A stretch of DNA of 64,000 nt, taken from positions 19,799,752 to 19,863,751 of the forward strand of contig CM034237.1 of NCBI GenBank assembly GCA_019916065.1, read 5' to 3'. Origin of the DNA: Vitellaria paradoxa (taxonomy: Eukaryota; Streptophyta; Magnoliopsida; Ericales; Sapotaceae). This document shows, piece after piece, positions 32,698-44,551 of this stretch. Under the pieces are notes generated by a model that saw nothing but the letters and a program-made list of their open reading frames with translations, was not told the origin of the DNA and ran no database searches. The stretch's first letter is position 1, and each line of letters begins with the position of its first letter. Both the position numbers and the translations under genes were made by a program.

Positions 32698-33640
32698 ATA
32701 AGTTGTCTGGTACACCCATAATGCATTGATCAATCGTAAGGACCAATCTTTGTGTGTAGGGTTGACGATCTTCTGCATAATGCCTTTGATATCTTTATTT
32801 CCTAAGTCTACTTGGCCATTATTTTGCGGGTGTTAAGATGTTCCCACCTTATATATTTTACCATATTTTTTCATCAAGATAGCTACGAGCCTATTGCAAA
32901 AATGCTTGTCTCCATGAATGATGGCTCGAGGCATCCCAAAACACAAGAAAATATACTCCTTTAAGAACTTGACCGCCACTCAGTGGTCATTGGTGCAAGT
33001 TGCCATGGCTTCCACCTACTTGCACATATAGTCTATAGCCACAAATATAAATTCAAATCCGAATGACCTAGGGAATGGCCCCATAAAATTGATGCCCTAT
33101 CAGTCAAAAACTTCCAAAATGATTATGGGGTTTTGAGGCATCTCGTTTCACTTAGTAAGGGCTCCTAACCTTTGACACAAGTCACATCTCAGGCAATAGT
33201 TATGGACATCCCTAAATAATGAAAGCCAATAAAATCTACTTTAAACAATCTTAGTGGCAATTTTCTTTGAGGAGAAATGGTCTCCACATACTAGGGAATG
33301 ACAAAACTCAATGACACTAAAAACCTCAATCTCGGAGATGCAACGTTTTACAATTTGATCTGGGTCATATTTATAAAGGTAGGGCTCATTCCAAAAGAAG
33401 TCATGCACATTGCATAGAAATTTCCTTCTATCAATCTTAGTCCAGTAAGAGGGCATATGGATAGTCACTAAAAAGTTAGTAATGTACAAATACCAAGGCG
33501 AGTGGCCCTAGGATATGGAGCTGACGTGCATGAGACGTTTGACGTGCATGAGATGTCCATCCGAGAAATGCTCCTCTATTTATAGGTCACTATGGTCAAA
33601 CATACGGTATGGTAACCTAGACAAATGATTGGCCACCACA
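32698..33640 (-). pseudogene. Integrase of E_C, N-terminal and core part
   Basis: The minus strand, read downward from about 33490, shows FLCNVHDFFWNEPYLYKYDP and QIVKRCISEIEV. A zinc-binding remnant follows (CHSLVCGDHFSSKKIATKIV near 33250-33310 and CDLCQRLGALTK near 33160-33195). The core has GHQFYGAI-like and MDF-like residues in decayed form. It ends HPQNNGQVDLGNKDIKGIM and WSLRLINALWVYQTTY. The catalytic Glu position reads Asp (VDLGN). The reading stops exactly at the ATAAG duplication of E_D. Confidence 0.75.
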
Positions 33641-34123
33641 TTTTCTATTCCTTTTTTACCCTTAATTTCTAAGTCAAATTCCAATAGGAACAGAATCCAC
33701 CTAATGAGATAGGTTTTGGCCTCTTATTTTGAAAGAAGGTACTTCAAGGCTGCATGGTCTATGAACATTATGATATGGGACCCTACCAAATAAGATATAA
33801 ATTTGTCAAGGACAAATACTACGACTAGCATCTCATTCTCAGTGGTGGTGTAGTTCAATTGAGCTTCATTAAGGGTCTTGCTAGCATAGTAAATGACATA
33901 AGACTTGCCATCTTTTCTTTGCCCCAAAATAGCCCCTACCGCATAGTCATTTTGCATCACAGATGAGCTCAAACGGCAAGGACCAATTCGGGCCTTGAAT
34001 TATGGATGCGGTGGTAAGTATGGTCTTTAACGAGTCAAACGCCCCTTGACATTCAAACATCCAAACAAATGGAACATCCTTAGTAAGTAAGGCACATAAA
34101 GGGCGAGAAATAGAGCTAAAGGA
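33641..34123 (-). pseudogene. RNase H domain of E_C
   Basis: Minus-strand residues include SSSVMQNDYAVGAILGQRKD, YYASKTLNEAQLNYTTTENE, MLVVVFVLDKFISYLVGS and FIDHAALKYLLSK. The remainder (33640-33720) reads as LIRWILFLLEFDLEIKGKKG in decayed form. A frameshift precedes 33972. Homologous to 15061-15460. Confidence 0.75.
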
Positions 34124-34960
34124 TTAGATGAACCTACCGTAAAAACCAGGATGGCCTAAAAAGGATCTTATATCTTTGACATAAGTTAGGGTAAGCAATT
34201 TCTCTATAAGTTCAATTTTTGCCTTATCGACATCTACCTCCTTTGTTGATATAATGTGCCATAAAACTATCCCTGAGTTTACCTTAAAATAGCATTTCTC
34301 CCAATTAAGCATTAGATTGCTCTCCTCATAATGAATTAAGACTCTCTCCAAGTTTCCTAGACACTCATCAAAGTTATCCATAAATAGAGAAATCATCCAT
34401 AAATACCTCTAGGAATTTCTCAACCATATAGCTAAAAATACTCATTACACACAGTTTAAAATTTGTCGGTGCGTTGCATAGCCCAAATAGCGTGGATCTA
34501 TACGCAAAAATGCCAAAAGGGCATGTGAAAGTGGTCTTTTCCTAATCCTTAAGTACTATTTCAACTTGGTTATACCCCAAATACCCATCAAGAAAGCAAA
34601 AGAAAGACTTCCCTACTACTCTTTCAGGGACTTGATCTAGGAATGGAAGGGGAAATGGTCCTTACGAGTCACAGTATTTAAACGCCTATAATCAATACAC
34701 GTACACCATCCATTGGCGCACTAATCTCCTTTCTCATTCTCTACAACGGTAACACCAAACTTTTTAGGACCACTTGGGTGGGACTCATCCATTTTGAATT
34801 TTAGAGTGGGATAAATGATACCCACATCTAACAATTTGAGCACTTTTCCCTTCAAAACCTCTTTCATGTTAGAGTTTAGCTTACACTGCATTTGCCTCAC
34901 TCGTTTGGCATCATTCTCAAGGTATATATGATGATTGCATACTAAGAGGCTAATACCTTA
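34124..34960 (-). pseudogene. Reverse transcriptase of E_C
   Basis: The minus strand shows RRLNTVTRKDHFPF near 34670, a frameshifted palm region, and the catalytic stretch equivalent to VFMDDFSIYG near 34385-34415. The ORF is open again with FDECLGNLERVLIHYEESNL, MLNWEKCYFKVNSGIVLWHI and VKDIRSFLGHPGFYGRFI. At least four frame breaks occur. It is the same subfamily as E_A and E_B. Confidence 0.75.
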
Positions 34961-35828
34961 AAGATCCGCCACCGTCCATCCTAAGGCTTTATGGTGAGCA
35001 CTCAAGACTGCTAATAACCTCTCTTCTTGGGCTCTCTCCAACTTAGAAGAGACGACTACTGGGAATGTCTCGCCTTTCCCTAGGAATGCATACTTAAGCT
35101 CACTTGGTAAAGTTTTTCGAAAGGGATAAGGGGGACACTCAACTAATGGCTTGGGTTTGTTCAATGATGGTTCTAAAGGCTCAAATTCCAGAACCCAGCC
35201 ACTAATAGCCATAACTTCTTCCTCTGCACTCACTAACTCATCATTATCCACAAACTTCGCACCACCAAAATTCTCAAACCTCTCACTTCTCACTATTGCT
35301 CGCTCAAAGGGTCATTAAAGAAGGTCTTCTCAAAGAATTCCTCACTCAAAGTATGAATCAAATCCACCTCTCTAACATCCTCAAAATCTCCTATTTGCTT
35401 CCCTACCATAAAGATGTTTATCTTCATGGTCATATTTTCGAATAATAGTTTTATGACCCAACTCCTACAATTAATTACTGAATTAGATGTGGATGGAAAT
35501 GGTCTACCTAGAATAACTGGAATGGATTGGTTAGCGTTTGGAATGGGTTGGGTATCAAATACGATAAAGTCATCCAGAAGTAGAACTTGTCTACTTAGAT
35601 TAACACATCCTCCACTATACCCGTTAGCTTCTTGACCAAGTGATCAACCAATTGCAATGTTACTCTAATGGGTTTTAGCTCACCTGAACCTAGTTGTTGA
35701 TACACCATGTAAGGCAACAACTTGATGTTAGCACTTAGATCAAGTAAAGCTTTGTCAATGATGTGGTCCCTAATTATACATGAGATGTTTAGACACCCAA
35801 GATCTTTATACGTAGGAGGGGCATCATG
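34961..35828 (-). pseudogene. Protease and protease-RT linker of E_C
   Basis: The linker is open at 34958-35293 (ELVSAEEEVMAISGW, LPSELKYAFLGKGETFPVVV, LERAQEERLLAVLSAHHKAL and GWTVADL), the typical start of the RT block in Athila. Upstream (35640-35800) the protease reads DKALLDLSANIKLLPYMVYQ and GELKPIRVTLQLVD. The active site D-L-G-A-S has become D-L-S-A-N. Frameshifts separate the two parts. Confidence 0.7.
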
Positions 35829-37896
35829 CTAGAGTATGGCACTCACTTGTTTGGTTAAGAAAACTTTCTCCTTAACATTAAGCCATCTCTTCACAGTGCA
35901 TATATCCTTGAGGAATTTAGCATAAGGGGGATTTTGCTTGATAGCCTCAGGTAATGGGATATTGATTTCCACTTGCTTGAAAATCTCATAAATTTCAGAA
36001 TTCAACATCTCATTCTTGCCCTTTGCTAATCTTTGAGGAAAGGGTGGTCTAGGCATATGCTCTATGGTTTAATCTACTTGCTTACCCAGAGTTCCCACAT
36101 TGACATTCCCTTTTTTCTCTCTCAACTCTCTCTTACTTAGCTCATTCTTGTTTTTCTCTCCTTTAATGACTTGCCTATCATTCTTTTTAATCTCTCTCGT
36201 TTTTTCTCTCTTAACCCCTTTCTCTTTTGACTTATTCTCTTTCTCAGCTTCACCATTGCCCTTAGATCCTAACTTATCACTGGATGCATCAGCACTAGGA
36301 ACTCTAGGTTTTTTAATGACCTTTTCACTTCTCAAAGTGGTAACAGCTTGAACTTGCTTACAGGAGGTGGTGCCCAAAGTTGATGGCTCAGTCATGTTTG
36401 CCTAACCTTCCAGGTTTGGGAAAGTTTGTGCAGGAAGTTTGCCACTTTGAGTGGAACTCATGGCTTGTTTCAACTTAGAAACTTGCCCTCAAATGTCATC
36501 TAAAGCACTAGTCACTTGGTTATTGATACCCACTTGTTATTACGTGAATTGGTAAAGAGTGTCATTTAAAGGCCTTTTATATGGTAATTGGTATGCAATT
36601 AGATTGGGCGGTGGGTATTGGGGTAGTGGTGAAGAAGATTGTTGAAATTGTTGGCCTTGCTGGTCATTCCTCCATGAAAAACCAGGATGATTCCTCCACA
36701 CTGTTGGGTATGTATTAAAAGACTAGTTTCCCCCTTGGTAGTTAGTATTCCCACCTTATGGGTAAGAATTGCCTCCTTGGTTTCTATTGGGAAGTGGGTG
36801 GTTCTGGGGGCTATTAATATAGGCTTGACCATAAACTCTCTCTTTAAGCAATGGAAGTTCGGGACATGAATTAGCATCATGCCCCAGTTGGTCACAAGCT
36901 GCACAAATTACCTTCGCCTCAACCAATTTCTATTAGTTTTTTAGTTCTAACGAGTCTAACTTATTTTGCAACACGGTTAGCTTAGATCGTAAGTCATCAC
37001 TCTCGCTCAATTGTCATTAGCCACTAGGTAGAGGGTTTCTATAATCAGATGATGAGGAAGGTCCAACCTCCCAATCATTGGAGTCTTTTGCTAACATGTC
37101 AAAGAAATCCATGGCATCTTCTACAGTATTATCATATATGGTGCCATTGTACATGCTAGGCACAAACTATTTAAGACTGGGAGTAAAAAACTTGTGCAAA
37201 ATGCTCACAAGTCTCCATGGTTCAAAGCCATAGTGAGAACGAGCCATCAAAAGGTCCTTAAATCTTTCCAAGGCTTGATAGAAATTCTCTTTTGTTTGCT
37301 TGAAAAGGTAGTGATCTATCTCCTATGGTACTGAGTCTTTTGGGTTAAGAAGTATTTCTTTAAGAACACAATCTGCATTTCACACCAAGTTCCAATGGTA
37401 CGAGGGTGAAGAGAATTAAGCCAAAATTTGGCCTTATGCTTGAGTGAAAAGGGAAAAGTTGAAGATGAACAATGTTTCCATTAGTTTTTTAATCTGAGCA
37501 AGTCCTACTCAATTCCTCAAACTCTCTTAAGTGATTGTAAGGGTTCTCGGAGTCAAGGCCATGGAAAATGGGAAGGAGTTGGATGATCCTTAGTCTTGAT
37601 GTGAAGTTCCCCCTGTTTAAAGGCAAGATGATACACGAAGGTGTGGTCTGCCTAACTAGGTTCAAATGGTCTCTCAATCTCCTAAGACCTGCGATATCCT
37701 AAGGTTTATTGTCCTCTTGGATACTTTCATCTCCTACAAAGTGAGCCATTGAGTCAAATGGTGATAAAGTAGTGAATGAAACTATGGAAAGTGGGTCAGA
37801 GTGTTCAGGAATGTAAGATAGGTCTTTTGGTTCGATATCTCCTACTATGATTCTACTCGACCTCAAATGCATGCAAATGATACGACTCTCTAACAA
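35829..37896 (-). pseudogene. gag of E_C
   Basis: The N-terminal part near 37897-37490 includes RTTPSCIILPLNRGNF-like residues (QTTPSCIILPLNRGNFTSRL), IQLLPIFHGLDSENPYNHLR and EFEELSRTCSD, the capsid start of Athila gag. The middle (36500-37480) is heavily frameshifted but keeps a cysteine-containing knuckle-like part near 36840-36910. The C-terminal part has AVTTLRSEKVIKKP (36300-36345), a Lys/Glu-rich region and MPRPPFPQRLAKGKNEMLN (about 36000-36056), equivalent to 13009-13055 of E_B. Confidence 0.75.
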
Positions 37897-38060
37897 ATCC
37901 TAACAATATACACAAAACTGAAAAAAGAGAAAACAAAATAAAAATTAAAATTAAAAAAAAGATGGAGTGATGTCACTTGGAAGTCCAAATGCAATCACAT
38001 CGAAGATGGTGGCAAGTGCATCCCACCATAAATTCTCCGAATCTGTCACACCAAACTATT
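37897..38060 (-). other. 5' leader of E_C
   Basis: Minus-strand leader between the PBS and gag. It has an A-rich stretch (plus 37915-37965) and no ORF. The part 'tttttctcttttttcag' (minus) resembles the leader of E_G near 39505-39520. Confidence 0.6.
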
Positions 38061-38080
38061 GCTCCCAAATAACGGCGCTA
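38061..38080 (-). other. Primer-binding site of E_C
   Basis: Minus strand TAGCGCCGTTATTTGGGAGC, a mutated form of the TGGCGCCGTTGCC... site, lies six bases after the LTR end GCAGTTA. This fixes orientation and the end of the LTR. Confidence 0.8.
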
Positions 38081-38086
38081 AAAACT

Positions 38087-39469
38087 TAACTGCACTCAAT
38101 TTGTGATCTCACTCTCACATATAAGAGGTGGACATAATTTAGCCTGGGTGAATCCTAAGTCATCTCCACAGGGAGCAAGGGGTTTGGAAAAACTCATTTT
38201 GAAAGCATTAGCAAAGAATAATAAAAGGAAAAGAAAAATCTTTCGATGATTTAAAGTTGGTTTTTTGAAAGATGATTTGTAGATGAAATTCAACTTAAGA
38301 CTTAAGACTTAAGTTAAAAAGATGAAATTTGATTTTAGTAAATTACTTTTCAATAAAAAGGACTTAATCTCAATCTATTCCCACAACCGAATCAAGACGT
38401 TGGTTTAGATGTGATTTTACTCAACCTAACAACCACATATATGGTGTTACGTCAGAAGATTTAACTTTAAAGCTTATTTAGTAAAAAGACTTAGAACTAG
38501 GGTTTTAAAATACAGTTCGATATCACTGGGACATTGAACTAGACATTTAGTGCGCATGAGTGTCAACTTGTAACCAAAGCCTGATTACAACACGGGTGAA
38601 CCGATTTCAACAATTAACTTATCTTCTAAGTTTCTCTACCAATTTATGGGAAAATATGTTTCTTTGAAGAGCACTACACCCAAACCAACAATCTTTCAAC
38701 CACTACGTTCCTAGATTGAAACCAAGCAAAAAGCCCTAGCCTATTATGCTTAAACTAAGAGCTCAAAAAGAAAAATAAACACACGCAAAAGCCATTACAC
38801 TAAATAAATAAAGAAAAACAAAAATTAAGAACTAAGAGAACTAAAGCTGGAAAATAGCTTAAAATTAAAAATCAAGAAGTTGAAATAATCATTTACAAGC
38901 AAACCCTAAGAGAGAGAAGAGGCCTAAATTATTACAACCAATGATAAATATATGAAAAGCACAAGTCCAATGATTAGGTCTAAAAAGCTTGTATTTATAG
39001 GCAACAAATTTTCAAGGGTAAAAGAGTCAAATAAAGATTGCAAAATAAATCTGATGATTTAGCTTTACCACACAAAGGGGCACCTGTGTTAGTAAAAAGG
39101 GCACCCAGGCCAAGGTAAGGGCACCCAGGCAGCAAAGAGGGGCGCCTGGCTGAGATTCTAAAAGAAAACTGCCCTCTGGGGGCATTCTAAACTAAGGTAG
39201 GGGCACCCATTTGCACCTTAGGTGGAACACCGAGCTTTAGGGGTGCCCAGGCATGCAAGGGGGCATTCGTTTGTACTCACTTCAGTCCACAGAGCTTCTT
39301 TCATTATCTCTTCTTTTCCATACTTGAAAAACTTCCTAAATTCCACCGAGTTATGATCAAACACCTACAAGATTATACAAGAACCTTAATTAAATCAAAA
39401 CCTAATAACTTGTAGGAAATGAGTGATCAAAGGGTTCATGAATGGGTATAAAACCACAGTTATATTACA
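38087..39469 (-). repeat. 5' LTR of E_C
   Basis: The 3' edge (38087) is fixed by the PBS. The 5' edge (about 39469, minus TGTAATATAAC) is placed where the homology with the E_G leader resumes and is less sure. A TATAAATACAAG box lies near 38990-39003 (minus). Upstream of it is an array of 'gggcacccaggc' and 'gggcgcctgg' words (39065-39265). U5 is shared with the LTRs of E_D and E_G ('ggagatgacttaggattcac'). Confidence 0.65.
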
Positions 39470-41039
39470 ATTTATGCGAATAATTAATAAGCAAATGAAA
39501 ATGAAAACAAACTGGGAAAAGAGAAAAACTACGCTAAAATGCAACTTAAGTTAACCAACATATAAGCCAGGCTATATGATATGCAAATGATTATGTTACA
39601 ATGCAAAAAACAAAAATACTAATAAAGAGATAGAATAAAGAAAAAAATCACCTAATTTCTCAAGTGAACTCCCCTTAACTCGCAAGCCTTGCTCTTAGTT
39701 GCCCTCCCTTGTAACGGTGCCAAAAACTTAACTAAACTCAATTGTTGTGTCTTAACTCTCAAGTATAAGAGGTCGGTTAAAGTTTTAGTTCTTGGTTAAT
39801 ACCAAGGTCATCTCCATAGGGAGCAGGGTTTGTGACTAGGTTTTGAAGATGATTTTTGAAAAGATGAGTTTGCAAATTAAAATTAAAATATTTAAAGACA
39901 CAATTTTAGGAATGAAAACTAACTATGGAGATTAACTTTTAAATAAAGGACTTGGTCTCAATCTATTCCTATAGTGGAATCAAAGAGGTTGGCTGGAATG
40001 TAATTTTTACTAGACCTAACATCTACACATGTGGTGTTAGATCAAAAGATTTATCTTTTAAACCTATTTCGTAGAGATTACGTAGAGTTAGGGTTTTAAA
40101 ATTGTTTCCGAACTTGGACACTTGGTGTGCACAAGTGTCGACTTGTAACCAAGACCCAATTATAGTACAGGCGATCCGATTTCTAAAATTAAACCTAACC
40201 TCTATGTTGTCTACAATTTTATCAAAATATATTTTTCATTTAAATCCAAAACATTCAAGCCTATTAACTTATTAACCACTACATTCTTAGATTGAAACCA
40301 AGCATAAACCCTAGCCTAGCATGATAAAGTTAAACTAAAACTAAAAAGTGAAGAACATTCACAAATGCAAAGCCACTGTACTAAAAAGATAAAGAAAAAC
40401 ATAATATAAATATTCAAGACTAGAAAGAAACAAAAAGAAGCAGAGGAAAGCTAGAAATCCAACTTGAAATTGAAATAAAAAGTTACAAAGTCACTTACAC
40501 TTGCCAAACCCTAGGAAAGAGACTAAAGTGTTTCACCAACGACCAAAACTAAAAACTAAAACTAGTGTAATAATTGAAAAGCTAATTATGTCTGAATTAC
40601 AATGACCTATTTATAGGCTGATACATTTTAAGGGTAAAATAGATTATGTCTGAATTACAATGACCTATTTAAGTCAAAAAACTAGCTAGAAGAAGGGTCC
40701 CATGTGCTCGAGAAAAGGTTGACAGGCGCCTGACTAAAGTAACCACAAGTGTTCAATGAAATGCCAAGGAGAATCGCTAAAATCCTCGTCTCTATAGGCA
40801 CACAGCCTGATGCACAGGCGTGTGCCCAAGCTAGTAGTCCTTAGTCGAGTTTTACCCTTCGACTTGTATTATGCTCCGAAACATGTTATTCTTCACCTGT
40901 TTTCCACATTTCCTACAAAACAAATATCAAAATAAGAAAACTACAAAATACAATTAAAAACACAGGAATTAATGGATAAAGTGCTCCAATAGGTAGTATG
41001 AAATGATAAATTCAAATGATCAACGATTGAGTGCAATCA
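39470..41039 (-). mobile_element. E_G: 5' LTR, PBS and leader of a further Athila-type element
   Basis: The minus strand has an LTR at 39729-41039 ending GTTA, a PBS at 39703-39722 (TTTGGCACCGTTACAAGGGA) and a leader to 39470, where the E_C LTR interrupts it. No coding part is visible in the window. The LTR starts with the hairpin-like TGATTGCACTC...GTTGATCA (41017-41039). Its U3 has 'aggcgcctga' and 'acaggcgtgtgccc' words (40725-40845), with a TATTTATAGG box near 40607-40622. Confidence 0.65.
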
Positions 41040-41373
41040 ATTATCAATTATTATTATAACCTGTTGCACGGTAGTGGCATACTGAGGCATGTATTATATA
41101 GTATATCTATTTATTTGTGCATTGTGGGTATACATGAATTTAGTGCTTGCATCCCTCTAGATTGTGTTACAAATGCGAAGCTTGATGCTTAGATGAGCGC
41201 AACATTGTACTTAGATGATATTTTTAGGATATTGTTTTGTACTATGAGGAGTTTTCTTTCTTTTTTTTTTTTTGTATAAGAGATTGTCTTGATATGATTG
41301 CAAAAGCTTGTAGAGCTAGGATATTATTCTAATATTGCAATGGGAGCTATTTTTCCTAGTTGAGACCGAGGCT
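41040..41373. other. Unassigned stretch between E_G and the next LTR
   Basis: It contains no ORF and no repeat that I can name, only a 14-base T-run at 41261-41274. It could be flanking host DNA or remnant of an element carrying the LTR that starts at 41374. Confidence 0.5.
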
Positions 41374-41504
41374 TGTCACGCCCTGGATTCTATGACCCAA
41401 GCACGTGAGTAAAAGAGCACATAATTAACCATTTAACAATTTTCTCTATCATACATCAGAGCCATACACACAAGCTATGGAGTGATGAATATAAAAAAAA
41501 AAAG

Positions 41505-43199
41505 GGGTAAAGTACAAAAATCAACCTTACAGTTTACCCTTAGTGTCACTTTAGTCCCTCACGTTTCAATTGCAACAGTCAAATCCCTACACTTTCGCTC
41601 AAGTAGCAATTTGGTTCTTCCGTTAATTGACTGTTAAATACAACAGCTAAATTAAGGATAAAAATGTAATTTTTCTACAGTTTACTCTCAATATCATTTT
41701 AATTCCTTACGTTTTAATTATAACAGTCAAATTCCTATACTTTCACTGTATATTTAAAATATATTTTATTAAATTATTTTTAATACATAATATAATTTGA
41801 AATATATTTTATTAAATTATATAGCATATTATAATTTGAAATGTATTTTATTAAATTATTTTTTGTAAATGATAAAATTAAAAAATATTAAATATCTTCT
41901 CTTTTTATTGCATAAAATTTTTTTAATAAATAATATAATTAAATTAATACTTAATTTAGTTTAATTAATATGATATATATTTATTAAATTCAAATAAATT
42001 TTAAAAACAATAATAAAGTTAAATATTTTATTAAAGGTGATTCTATGGTAAAGTATATTTTATTAAAATAAGCAAATATATAACTAAATTATATTTAATA
42101 TATTTTTTTATTGAATTAAATTATTTTTAAATAAATAATATAATTAAATAAGTAATATATTTAAATTAATACTTAATTTAGTTTAATTAGTATGAAATAT
42201 ATTTTATTAACTTCAAATAATTTTTTAGAAAATAATAAAATTAAATATTTTATTAAAAATTAATTTATGTAAATAAAATTGTATTTCTAAATACAGTTTC
42301 TCTTTCATTTCAGGAAAAAATGATAATAGAAAATAGAATTAGAAAATAAAGAATTAAACAAAATAGAAAAACTACAACCATTTCTCTGGTCTTATTTTTT
42401 GTTATCATTTTTTTTAAATAAAAACTGAAATTGTGCTTACAAATGAAATTTTATTTACATAAATTAAATTTTTAATAAAATATTTAATTTTATTAATTTT
42501 TAAAAAATTATTTGAATTTAATGAAATATATTTCATATTAATTAAACTGAACTAAGTATTAATTCAAATATATTATTTTTTAAAAATAATTTAATTTAAT
42601 AAAAATAAGATATATTAAATATAACTTAATTATATTATTTACTAAATATTTTTAATAAAACATACTTTACCACTTTTAATAAAATATCTAATTTTATTAT
42701 TTTTTAAAATTATTTGAATTTAATAAATATATTTCATATTAATTAAATTAAATTAAGTGTTAAATTAATTATATTATTTGTTAAAAATAATCTATTCAAT
42801 AAAAAGAAAACATATTAAATATTTTTTAATTTTACTATTTACTAAATATTTAATAAAATATATTTCAAATTGTAATATGTTATATAATTTAATAAATATA
42901 TTTCATATTTTATTATTTATTAAAAAATAATTTAATAAAATTTATTTCAAATATACACTGAAAGTATGGAGATTTAATTGTTATAATTAAAACGTGAGAG
43001 ATTAAAGTAATAATAAGAGTAAACTGTAAAGAAAATTATTTTTTTATCCTTAATCTAATAGTTATATTTAACGGTCAGCTAACGAAAGAATCGAATTACT
43101 ACTTGACCGAAAATGCAGGGATTTAACTGTTACAATTGAAACGTATGGGATTAAAATGACATTGGAGATAAACTGTAGGGGCGATTTTTATACTTTACT
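41505..43199. mobile_element. Foldback-type DNA element with very long terminal inverted repeats
   Basis: The two ends are inverted copies. The left end has GTAAAGTACAAAAATC, CTTACAGTTTACCCTTAGTG and later 'aagtagcaatttggttctt'. The right end, read on the minus strand, has GTAAAGTATAAAAATCGCCC, CTACAGTTTATCTCCAATG and 'aagtagtaattcgattctt'. The inverted arms continue inward through AT-rich sequence to a centre near 42350, so almost the whole 1.7 kb is a palindrome. It lies between A-runs (41492-41503 and 43201-43209). No transposase ORF is present, so it is non-autonomous; the superfamily is uncertain. Confidence 0.75.
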
Positions 43200-44551
43200 T
43201 AAAAAAAAATAAATTTAAACTTTAAATTCAAATAAGTGCTTTAGTCAAACTAACTAGGTCACAAAACTCTAAAACAAAACTATAAGCTTCAAAGCTAAGC
43301 CAAAATAAACTTTCAAAACTAAATAAAATAATTAATAATTACCTCACAAATAGAGGCTTATTATAATTTACTAAAACAACTTTCTAAGGAAAATCTAATA
43401 TAATTAATCAAAAGTAAATAAAATTCTAATTTCCGCGTTGAGAAGTTCAAGCACGTAACTTAAAATTATTACTTGCATCACAAGCCGTAAGGAGATGAGC
43501 ACTAATACCATGTATGCTCAAAACCCTAATAATAATATAAATGTAATAATGCCTAGCATGCTACTAGGTGAAACATCACTGCACAAATAGCACTCCCAAA
43601 TAGAAAATTTAATTTATTAATTAATTCCTCTTCCCTATAATTTAATCATGCATTAACACCACATAACACATCAAGAGAAAATAAATTAATTTCAAGGTAC
43701 TGCTACTTGGTTGTCCCGTAGAAACAGGACCTAACCACTATACACTATTTTTCAATGTCTGCTTAGTTATCCCGTAGAAATAGGATCCAACCAATATACA
43801 CCATCCTTCGGTGCCTACTTCCTAGGCTGAAGCCTTAGGAATATAATATGCCACCCTTAGGCATCTGCTCGTTTGTTGGTTACTAGTCTACTGGACTTGA
43901 TTACCAACCCCGTGTGAGTTTCGGGACTTTCAATACTTGGGTACGTATATATGATATTTTTAGTACCTCTCAACCCAAAAAGAACAATATATCATTCACA
44001 TAAATTTATGAATAAATAAAATTTTTCCCCAATTACTTATATTTCAAGAAATTTCTTTATCTCCTAATCACTACCCCATTTACAAAATTTCCAAACAAAT
44101 TAATGGACAAAACAATCTAATAAATGTATAATACCTGTTCAATCATCTTAAAAGAAATAAATAAATAAACAAATAAATAACAATTCACCAAACCATCACT
44201 TCCAAGCAAAGCTATGTCCTGAATCACTTAGTTACTGTAGGATCATATATACATAATTATCGTTTAACTAAACATTCACTGGATCAATTAATTACAACAA
44301 ATATAAATACATATATATTTTATAACTTAATCAAACGTTCATTGGATTGATTAATTACAACATGTGTATATATATGCAATCATCTTTCAATCCAACATCC
44401 AGTGTACCAATCATGTAACCCATCAAAATTCCAGAACATCAATAATACAAGCCGCCTTTATAATATATAACTACACACAAATATACAAAAAATATAATAG
44501 GCCCATCCCCTTACCTCTTCAAATTGGATGAGTTGTTAATGTCGAGGGAGT

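Larger units (their letters stand above)
23910..39469 (-). mobile_element. E_C: Athila-type Ty3/gypsy element carrying a nested element (E_D)
   Basis: Minus-strand order is 5' LTR (38087-39469), PBS, gag, protease, RT, RNase H and integrase N-part. E_D (26351-32697) then interrupts. The integrase C-part, env leader and env-like fragment follow, cut at 23910 by E_B's LTR. The 3' LTR is not seen. The 5' LTR lies in the leader of E_G, so E_C probably inserted into E_G. All ORFs are broken. Confidence 0.8.

Noticed and set aside
36100..36351. Plus-strand frame rich in Phe/Ser/Leu
   Set aside because: It is the antisense of the Lys/Glu-rich linker of E_C gag.
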